DNA of 64,000 nt, taken from the NCBI GenBank assembly GCA_963580455.1, contig OY756964.1:9052001-9116000 (forward strand), written 5' to 3'. The notes beneath the pieces are model-generated. The model saw nothing but the letters and a program-made list of their open reading frames with translations. It ran no database searches and was not told the origin of the DNA. The stretch is from Euonymus europaeus (lineage: Eukaryota; Streptophyta; Magnoliopsida; Celastrales; Celastraceae). Shown here piece after piece: positions 11,673 to 20,297 of the stretch. The translations under genes were made by a program, and so were the position numbers. The number at the start of each line of letters is the position of its first letter. The first letter of the stretch is position 1.

Positions 11673-11843
11673 TCTTTACTAATATCTTCAATTAGCATGG
11701 TTTGTCTCATCATCTATTTTTCTTTACTAATCTCTTTGGTTACCATGGTTTTCATCATGAACTATTTTTCTTTACTAATCTCTTTGGTTAGCATGGTTTT
11801 CATCATCAACTATTCTTTTCAGTAATCTCTTCGATTAGTGTGC
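11673..11843. repeat. 48-bp tandem array, about 3.5 copies
   Basis: TCTTTACTAATCTCTTTGGT and close variants start at 11673, 11721 and 11769, exactly 48 bp apart, with a decayed partial copy after 11814. The unit length is close to the 47-bp monomer next door but the sequence differs. Confidence 0.8.
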
Positions 11844-12178
11844 TAGACCTCGTCAGTTTTTTTTTTACTCCACTCTTTAACCAATCAAACTGGATGAATA
11901 TTCATTTTTCTTTGGATTTTTATCCTACTCTTGCTCCCTACTATTGGTGTAATCATTCAGATACGCTTACTTGACTATGTGTTATAGGTGCCGCTATAAA
12001 TCATGGCATTCTTCTGTAATATGTCTTTTGTCATTATAGTAAGAATAATAGTGAGTCTAGTCTCTGTTGGTTAGATCGTCTATCATTCTCACATGCCACA
12101 TGAATAGTGTTCATTATTGATTTTTTGAAAGATCTTGATATTCAATGAAGCTCGTGTATATGGTCTTATGAATAGACT

Positions 12179-12490
12179 TCAATCTGCTAGGTGAATCTTT
12201 TTCACTTTTTGACTCATTATCTTTTTTGTTTTATCATTCTCGAGTTCGATGTATTTACTGATTCTTTCTTGTAGATCATTTATCTTGCTCGATGGCTGGA
12301 GGGCGAAGTTTTTTCTCGACTTACTATCTTTTGGGAGTACTAGACGAAAGGTTACAATTCTTGTCTTCTCCTCACATTCTTCTATATTTCTATATACATT
12401 AAAATAATGAGAAGCAAAATCTCTTAGGAGCTCACCTTCCCTTCGATGAGTAAAGAATAATCTAAGGTTGCTAGCTCTCTCTATTGCCAA
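12179..12490 (-). pseudogene. Gypsy gag fragment of the Tat-like element
   Basis: The 103-codon frame reads LFFTHRREGELLRDFASHYF, then FRLVLPKDSKSRKNF, then INDLQERISKYIELEND. This is the Retrotrans_gag pattern (EGESLRDYxxRF, F..GL...L, LL.RA..YI.LE). It lacks the N-terminus and the pol region that should follow. In the family this is the capsid part of the polyprotein. Confidence 0.75.
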
Positions 12491-13409
12491 AGAATCCTAA
12501 CACGAAAGATCATACCAACTCCTTCCAAGAGAATATTGAATTCCCTAAAATTCCATGAAGCCACTTTATTGCATCTTTTCAAAGTTGGGGGGAATATCTT
12601 TCACATAGTGTCATTTTGTGAGTGTTGGCAATGATATGAGCTATAAGATTTTACTTTTTCATCGTAAGCTTCAAATATTAGAGAAGCAAACTTGGACGAA
12701 GGATCTTCCCTGTTTATGGACTTTACAAAAGGGGTTATGGTCATCCTTCTAATTGTTTGCTTCACATTCCTTTGCACACTTCATTGTGCCTCATTGGTCG
12801 TCTTCTTGGAGCTTTGCACCCTTTCCATACTCCAAGAATGATGTCTCATAAAAGTTCCAAGAATGCCTTGTCTTCTCTTTTGGGGTGAAACTTCTCTCTC
12901 TATGGCACAATTCTCATACACATGTCTTGGCCTCATTGGGGAATGCCTTATCTTTATACGAAGCCTGCTAGTATGAATTTTGTAGTTCTAGGTGCCACTT
13001 GGGCTTCTTCTTGGGGTACAACTCCTATTCTTGCAAGACCTCTCAGTATGTCTTTCATAATCTTAGGAATGCCTTGGGCTCAAATCCTCAATTATTTGAT
13101 CCTTGATTGGGTGTACGGGTACAATGGTACTGGCAAGTTGTTTTCTTTTTTCTTTAATGGAACAAAGCTCATTCGTCATGCCTCTTAGTTCCTTATATCC
13201 TAGTCTGAGTTATTCTTGCCCTAGCTAAAGTTATTTTTTCTTCCGGCATACAACTTTTTCGTTCTCCTCCAAAGGGATATGTCAATTATCCTCTTTTTGA
13301 GGTTGACTTTCTTCCCTTCTATGACATGGGTGGGAATACCCCAATCCAGTCTCGAGTTTCTGTCTGGTATTATGGACATAAGCGTAAGATTCACTTATTT
13401 ACAATGATT

Positions 13410-13427
13410 CCAACAAACAACGCCAAT
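13410..13427 (-). other. Primer-binding site of the Tat-like element
   Basis: Minus reading gives ATTGGCGTTGTTTGTTGG directly after the LTR end ...TTTACA. It resembles the ATTGGCGCCGTCTGTGG motif found at this place in many plant gypsy elements. It decides the minus orientation. Confidence 0.7.
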
Positions 13428-13812
13428 TGTAAATGCAAAAATTTACTCGACCCACAAGTCAACAATCAACCTCCTTGACCCGCAAGAACGAGAGAGGAAT
13501 AACGGCCTTTCTTGACCCATTTGCACCCAGACACTCAAGTTAGTGTCTTTTTTAAGGAGAAATTTAGAGATCAAGTAAGTATTCAAATGTGCATATATTT
13601 GATATTCCTTATATATTGATTGAGTATCTAGTAGGATAACTCTTCCAGAGGATTGAAACTATCGTCTAATCCCTATTGCGAGAATAATTAAAAAAAACCT
13701 CTGTTAGGATAGGTGATGTCTCTTAAGCTTTGATCTGTTGAGTGTTTAAATTTATCTTGGGAGTTGGGATCATATCCTTTTCTTCTAGGTTGGTCTTCTA
13801 GCCTGCTCCCTA
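13428..13812 (-). repeat. 5' LTR of the Tat-like element
   Basis: Direct repeat of 10151-10532, starting (plus reading) TGTAAATGCAAAAATTTAC. The right border near GCCTGCTCCC is where similarity stops. Confidence 0.7.
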
Positions 13813-14031
13813 GGGAGTAGACATGACTCATTTTATCATCCATAGATAGAATATATTGTAACTAATATTGATTGATAAAATCAATCATAATATTTGTAAT
13901 ATCAATCAAATACCCAAAAAATCAATTAGGGATTTGATTGATTGATTTACTCACCCACACAACCTTATAAATAGAGGCCTCGTGTATAATATAAATCAAT
14001 TAATAAGAATATGTAGTCACAAAGGACTTTA

Positions 14032-14215
14032 GAGATGAACCCCGAGTAGCTTAGTTGGCGAGTATGGTCGTATGTAATCTCAAATCTCGAGTTCGAGCTT
14101 TATCTCCTTTGTTGATTCAAATAGAGAGTGGATGTGTCAAACCAATATAAAAATCATTGGATAGACGAATTTCTCATCTTCTTTCCCATTCAATTATAAA
14201 TTTCATTATGGTATC
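14032..14215 (+). repeat. tRNA-derived SINE candidate
   Basis: GTAGCTTAGTTGGCGAG resembles a Pol III A box and CGAGTTCGAGCTTT, about 45 bp later, a B box, within a roughly 75-bp tRNA-like head followed by unrelated tail. An alternative is a degraded LTR: a TATAAATAGAGGCC lies at about 13966, and ATGGTATCAAAGAGG near 14207 looks like a Met primer-binding site. Both readings cannot be settled by eye. Confidence 0.45.
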
Positions 14216-14565
14216 AAAGAGGTTTGGCTTGAGCCATAACTCGATCCTACTTACAGGTGATGTTAGCCAAGGCCGGCTGTCCTTATATGGGAGGATTCAA
14301 ACCTTCATTACCTCGTAAAATTAATTAACATGAAACTAGAACAATTTATTTTGCGACGTTGGGAGGTAATTGGAACTGTATTCACAATCTAAAAAAGGAA
14401 TACAATATTAGCATTTTTTTCAATAGAGAACATAATTGTTACTTTTTCCACTAATAATAAAATATGCCCAAGTAAATTATGAAGTATCAAGATTGTATTG
14501 CTTGCTTTTTAAAACTTGGAAGAGTATCAAGATGATACAAGCAACCATGTTTAGTTATGTCGTGA

Positions 14566-15048
14566 TCAAGGTTATTAAAATTGGACCGATCTGGTCAGAG
14601 GTCTCTAAACCGGTGGTTAAAATGACTAGTACTTTTTCAATGGACCATTTTGATTCATTTAATTAAATTAGAAATTATTTACAAAATTTGCTTTGGCTAG
14701 GTAGAATAAGAACTCATGACTTTGCAATTGATAGGCAGATGCACTAACCAACTAAGCTATGATGCTTCTTTTGTTTAAATTGATACATTTATTGAATATA
14801 TTACATATCATAAAAGTTTCATCAAATATTTTTAGTTATGTCTATTTCATTACGCATTATAATGTATATAACTTTGAAATATATAATATTAATTTTTAAA
14901 TTTTTAAATGGAGCCATATCATTTATACATTTATATATTATTATGAGTATTATATTTAATAATTTATTACATTGAACTCCGAGTGAACCATTGAATCATG
15001 AATAGAAATTTTTTCCAATTCGATTATTGCCAAGTTTTCAAAACCTTA
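14566..15048. mobile_element. MITE-like element with a tRNA-like core
   Basis: The ends are inverted: AAGGTTATTAAAATTGGA on the left, and on the right the reverse complement of AAGGTTTTGAAAACTTGG. Sub-terminal GACCGATCTGGTC / AACCGG text is typical of non-autonomous plant DNA elements. A minus-strand tRNA-like segment lies inside at about 14690-14765. No transposase is present and no target duplication was identified. Confidence 0.45.
14690..14765 (-). other. tRNA-like segment inside the MITE
   Basis: Minus reading CATAGCTTAGTTGGTTAGTG gives a good A box; GAGTTCTTATTC is a weak B box. No proper acceptor stem or anticodon arm forms, so this is a relic or Pol III-like promoter, not a working tRNA. 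Confidence 0.4.
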
Positions 15049-15265
15049 ATTGTGATAAGCCCACTAAGACTTGGGCCAATTTGTTTATGTTGAGTGCTTT
15101 GGAGACATTAGGCCCAGTTACATTTCGACCCATCACTTACATTAAACGTCCATTGTATTTTTTCCCTGTATGATTTTCGAACAACATGAGAAGTTAGAAC
15201 AAATTTTAGTTTTCACATTCAGGGGAATCAAAACAAAAATGCATTCCCATCTGGAATTGGGAGAA

Positions 15266-16450
15266 TCAACCTAATCCGAAGAAGCCATTGTTTTTTGTTC
15301 GATTAGTCGACGAGATGATCGAAAGAGCGGCCATGGAAAGAGATGCTAAGAGCAGAAGAGCAGCTGCAATATTTCCCTTGTCAAGAAACTTATCAGTACT
15401 GGATCTCGATTGTTCAAGTCCAATATAATTCAGTGACTTAAGGAGTTCGTATAAAGTGCCGAGAATTTTTTTGAATTCGCAACTCACAGCAAAATCGGCA
15501 CCAACACCAGTTGCAAGAAGAAAGCTCATCACCTATAACACCAAAAATATGTTAACAAACTTATTGAATCTGGGTCTGACTGTCATTTTGGCTCTATGAA
15601 TCGCATACTCGTGAGATGATATCATAAATTCAATATTGCATAAATCCAATCAAACAATTTGAAGAGATCTCTGCTCTTGGTTTAAGGCCTGCAAAAATTT
15701 GTCTCTTTTTCTTTATCCTTAAAGATACCCTCTTGATTGAGGGAGAATCTTATTCAAAGCCCAACATGTGTACACGAGTAGAAGTGTTTTAGGATCCAAT
15801 CTATGTTCCAATATCATGTTATAAATTAGATATTCGTGAGAGCACCTCATAAATCCAATTCGAAGACGTATTTTGTTGCTACGGAATTAAGGTGTTTACG
15901 GTTTTATTCTTAAAACCGTGCACTCTTGATTGGGAGAGAGAAAATATTTTTACTTATAAAAAACATGGCGAGTTACACCTAACCAAAACCAGAACCAGAA
16001 GTGAAATACAGTTGTTAATATTAATGACAGGCTAAATTACCAAGGAATTCGATTAAGGTATACCTTGTCTCCATAGAAGTCGAACTCCGGCAAGAATTGG
16101 CCCTGGATCACCCTTTTCTCTTTCAACGCGTAATATATAGCGAAAGGTAACTGCAACAAACTGTAGGTTGCACCTATAACAGCAACGGAAAGCACATACC
16201 TGCAAAGCAAATATATTGTTTGTGTTTTCTAATCACTCAAGATTGAAAGAAACCAGAGAGAAATTAAGATACAATAATTAATTGCACACGATATAAGTTA
16301 CCTATATGCGCTGAGTTCCTTGAAAGTTGACTTGGCACCACCACCATATGTGATTTTATCAGTAACAATTACAATCATATAAGCAATAGAAGCTGAGAGA
16401 GTGAGGAGCCTCAGTACAAGAATCGAGTATGATATGGCTTTGGATTCCAT
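15266..16450 (-). CDS. CASP-like membrane protein, CASPL4D type
   Basis: Three exons: 16450-16302, 16199-16064 and 15532-15266, all with GT-AG borders and compatible phases, giving 183 residues. The family (DUF588, Casparian strip membrane domain) forms four-helix membrane scaffolds related to CASPs, which organise cell-wall patches at the plasma membrane. Visible helices are about residues 8-30 (ISYSILVLRLLTLSASIAYM), 51-72 (YVLSVAVIGATYSLLQLPF), 96-112 (VMSFLLATGVGADFAV) and 149-170 (KGNIAAALLLLASLSMAAL). The pattern DK(V)MSFLLATGVGADF...DKFLDKGNIA matches the CASPL4D subgroup. The start is the first ATG, with MESKAISY as N-terminus. Full length, no breaks. The ligand or partner is unknown. 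Confidence 0.88.
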
Positions 16451-16470
16451 TCTGGGCTCTGCTTTCTATG

Positions 16471-17209
16471 TTGCAACTTTGTATCCATCGCTAGTAATAA
16501 TATGTAGCATTGTTTTTGTTTTTGTTTTGTTCCTGTCGATTATGTCGAGTAGTAGATTTGGATGTTCTCTGTACATGTCGTCGATTCATTAGCCTTGCCG
16601 GCAGGACACATTGGAGCTGACAACATAATTACTGTCGGGATTAGAGAGTGCCAAAATTTGGTATTGGAAAGTAGAGTCACGCACACATGTTTATAACCGT
16701 ATAGACCAGTGCAATGGATTCGCAAGGTGTTAGTGTGATGGGCTTGATATTTTTAGATAAATGGGCTTGATAGTTGACTAAGTCTGTCAATCGGTCCAGT
16801 GACTTGTGTGGCTGGCCCAATGAGTCAATGGGCCCTAGAATGGCAGTGGCTGTCACAATACCATAGGTTCAAATAGAACAGTACAAGGTTGCAAAGTGAC
16901 CCTAATTTTGAATCAATAAAAGAAACTATTCACAATCAGAAATGATATAGGAGCAAGTTTTGGTGTGATCAAGTAAATAGAACAGTACAAGGTTGCAAAG
17001 TAACCCTAATTTTGAATCAATAAAAGAAACTATTCACAATCAGAAATGATATAGGAGCAAGTTTTGGTGTGATCAAGTAACCCAATATTGATGTGTCATG
17101 CATTGAGTGAATTGTAAAGGACTCCCGGTATTTAAAACAATCATTGATTGCTTGACACGTCAAGTTTGGGCTTTATTGGACATTCATTAGTTAGAATTTT
17201 TAGCAAAAT
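16471..17209. other. Upstream region of the CASP-like gene and spacer
   Basis: No gene is seen between the CASP-like start and the DAK copy. It holds the promoter of the minus-strand CASP-like gene and a 104-bp tandem duplication, listed separately. Confidence 0.5.
16871..17080. repeat. Tandem duplication, 104-bp unit, two copies
   Basis: AAATAGAACAGTACAAGG starts at 16871 and again at 16975. The copies are nearly identical (one GTGACC/GTAACC difference seen), so the duplication is recent. Confidence 0.9.
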
Positions 17210-17223
17210 TAAAGCACAGTCAC
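17210..17223. repeat. 14-bp direct repeat at the left edge of the DAK partial copy
   Basis: TAAAGCACAGTCAC here is identical to 20273-20286 at the other edge. In the source gene the motif occurs once near this block end, at about 27804-27817. Confidence 0.85.
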
Positions 17224-20200
17224 CAACCATATGCCAGTTACAACAAACAATGATTTTGAAGTTCTTATGATATCAGGACTGTCTCATTCTAGAAGTTTAT
17301 TCAAAATTAAATTTTTAACCTCCAACTAATATCTTTCCAACTTCCAGGATCCAACCAAATATGAAACCTAACTCGGTGTAACTATATTGGAAATTACTAC
17401 TTTCAAGATCCTAAGCTGTGGGTCATACCGCTGATAATATCTGCTCAAGGACGTGAGAAACCACCACCTCCACAGGCTGAATGTTGGCCACAGCAGCACC
17501 AGGTTCACCATGCTGAAAGGCAATGCAGGTTAAAAAAATTATAACAATATGCAACCAGAAATTAAAGAACCCGAGAAGTAAATAGAAGCACCACACAGTA
17601 CCATATGCAGTACTATGAGTGTATGCAATAGAGCTCAAAAAATCACACTTAACACGGTTGAATAGGTGGAATATGTATTCCAGTTTTTTGACGCTTTTCA
17701 GAAGTAATAAAAAGGATTTAGTAAAAATAAACAAATAAGCCTTACTGAAGAGTGTCTAAAGGGTTATAGTGTGTCACTGAAATAACTCACAATTCCAAGG
17801 CCAAGTTCAATCTTTCCTGGGCCCAAACAATCTGATGCCACCAGACCAGGCAGTGTGCAAACTGATAATGCAACACCCATTGTTCCAACCACCTCAGAAG
17901 CATGTCTTGCTTCTGCAGCAACATCAACCAGAGAAAGACCAGCTGCAGCAGCAGCTCCAGCTACCTGTCTTCCACAAATGGATCAGAAAAGTACAAAAAA
18001 ATCAATGAGAAAAATCAAAACCGTCTGGTGTGCATGATTCTGACAGGAAACAATTAGCATATACTTTTGCATAATAAAATACAACAAAAATATAGGTTTC
18101 TGGAAAGTATTAACACTGAAAATAACTGGGCACTTTTTTCCCGCAATGTGATTTAACATGTGAAAACCTTTCCTCCAAAGACAAGTAAATTTTAAACTAC
18201 AAGTTTTATGATAGACTTTCTACTTTTAGGTACCTACTTCTTAAAGCATCTAACAATGAAGAGAACCAGCCTTTCTTAAGTTGCTTCTAGGAGTCATACC
18301 CAACATCATTTCACACGAACAATAACAAGGATTTAAAAATAAATGATGTGAAACTCATTTGTGGAATAAGCTTTAATAAGGATGCTATTTAAGCAGCTAC
18401 AAAAAGTACAAGCAATGCCAAACTATGCCTTGGCCTAAGAAACAAGATCCAGATGAATGCTAGGCTGCTAACGAATTCCTGTGACATGGAGTTGCATAAG
18501 AATGTGCAGACACTTAAACAGAGAGAATGAACCTTTTGAACAAGAATAGTCCCAGCCAATCCTCTTCGTCCAGCAATGCCCCGAGGAGGAGGTAAAGCAC
18601 AATCATCTCCCACGATTACAGTCTGCAAAAACATGTGCAAGTATCATTTATTTAATATTATTCTCTCCAACTATGTGTCAAATGATTTTAAGATCGGAAA
18701 TTTGAATAGACATAACCTCTATTTTGTAACCTTCAGATTTAGCTTGCTCAGCAGCAAGACCAAAATTTAAACGATCACCAGTATAATTCTGTCATTATTC
18801 AGAATACAAAACCACAAATCAAAAACTGAAAGCCCAACTAATCCCTCACAACACAGTCTACTCATTAAATCAGCCACATGGATTAACAGAACAGAACAGA
18901 ACACCCAAAAAGCTTTCTGTATGGCAACAAGCATTTCACACAACTATAATGCTTTGATCCCTTTATTTTAAATTTTTAGGCTTCCAATAAAGGTAATTTT
19001 CACAAATGAAATGCCACCAAAGGCCCCAAGCTTAATTTTTTTAAAAAAACTTATGAACAGATTGTCACTAAATACTGTTCTGAAATAATTATACCTTGAC
19101 AATCAGAAGACATCCCATAGGACCAGTCACAGCTCGAATCCCCTAAATTGTAATCACAGATTAGAGTCTTCTAAAACTTGCAAGAGATACACATATATCT
19201 TATAATGGAAAACTGTTAATAGATAGCAAGAAACCATACTGTTAAAATTGAATCAACTTGTGGAGAGGCAAAAACATCTCCACATATAGCAGCTGTTAGC
19301 ATCCCCTCTCCCACAAATCCAGCATGCGCAGGCTCATGGCCACTTCCACCTCCTGTATAATGAAAACTTACAGTAAGACAAAGACCAGTTTCTGGAACAC
19401 CAATCTAATTTCAGAATAGCCAGCCTTTGATATCCAGATATCCAGATATGAAAGTTATGCAAATCACCTTTCTCATTCTTTTAGCAATAAGGGACTGCAA
19501 GAATTAAAGCAAATACACATTGAAAATTTAAAGTCACTTTCAAGGCCTACGCAATGAAGGCATCTTAAGGTAGCGGAACATAATATCATCAGAAATGCAA
19601 TACAGTGCTAACGATAAAACGGATATACAAGACCATATAGAGGTAAGGAATAGAAATGCAATAAAAATATGGGCTGAATAACATGAATAGGGATATAATC
19701 ACTTTGATGACTTCTGGATCACCTGGAAAGAGAAAAAAAAGATTTTTTGGGACAATAAGAATTGCAAATTTGGATCATTAACTACAGGTGGCTAGCCCCA
19801 CTTCGCTTTTGAAATAGCCGTAATTGAACGTGATGAAGAAAATTGACTACATGCATTGTAATCTAGTTATGGTTTCTTAGGTTGGCACAGCTGCTTACTC
19901 TTTCCTCAATAACATTTGAACATCAAGAACAAATAATCAGAAATAGAGGAGACTTTTTCCGAAAAACACATTTCTGTTTTCACATGTATTTGACCAAAAA
20001 TTAGTATGAACAACTACCTCATCATGCTTAGCTAAACTTGATGGTGGTAATGAAACAGGGATCTTGGCAGGTGGACGATTCCCTGACAAATCAGACAAAA
20101 TACTAAGCCAATAAAAATAATTTCAACATATAACTTCACTTTGGCTTCCATAAATTGATATGTCAAAAAGATACACCCTATTCTTCAAAGATGGGACATT

Positions 20201-20292
20201 TGGTACTATATTATACAAATTTTATCATGTGAACACCAAGATTTGGCAAAACGACAAAATTCAGCAGTAAACTAAAGCACAGTCACAAACCA
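17222..20292 (-). pseudogene. Rearranged partial copy of the dihydroxyacetone kinase gene
   Basis: Block 1 (17222 to about 19662) copies 28613-31053 of the DAK gene. Block 2 (about 19663-20292) copies about 27194-27823. In the source, block 2 lies left of block 1, so their order is swapped here. On the minus strand it holds copies of exons 4-9 (19352-19240, 19142-19095, 18788-18717, 18622-18533, 17964-17791, 17512-17429) and exon 12 (20082-20018), introns included. Only about a dozen substitutions are visible in 3.07 kb. One turns DRLGPG into DCLGPG through a CpG change. It lacks the start, exons 1-3, 10-11 and 13-19, so no kinase can be made. Confidence 0.93.
20273..20286. repeat. 14-bp direct repeat at the right edge of the DAK partial copy
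   Basis: TAAAGCACAGTCAC, identical to 17210-17223. The similarity extends to 20 bp with one mismatch. Confidence 0.85.
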
Positions 20293-20297
20293 AACAA

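Larger units (their letters stand above)
10151..13812 (-). mobile_element. Internally deleted Ty3/gypsy element of Tat/Ogre-like organisation, minus strand
   Basis: Two direct LTRs (10151-10532 and 13428-13812) enclose about 2.9 kb. Next to the right LTR, reading minus, is a PBS-like ATTGGCGTTGTTTG. Then comes a gag remnant (12490-12179), then tandem arrays, then the other LTR. The order LTR-PBS-gag-(pol lost)-repeat-rich 3' UTR-LTR resembles Tat-lineage elements, whose 3' untranslated region is known to hold tandem repeats. No RT or integrase is present, so it cannot move on its own. Confidence 0.7.

Noticed and set aside
11631..11825. Repetitive hydrophobic peptide gene
   Set aside because: It is the translation of the 48-bp tandem array.
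10550..11843. CRISPR-like regular repeats
   Set aside because: Units are directly adjacent with no unique spacers, they drift in sequence, and they sit in a plant retroelement. It is a minisatellite.
14690..14765. Functional tRNA gene
   Set aside because: The A box is good but the B box is poor and no cloverleaf stems form.
17222..20292. A second working DAK gene
   Set aside because: It has no start, lacks most exons and has blocks in the wrong order, so it cannot encode the kinase.
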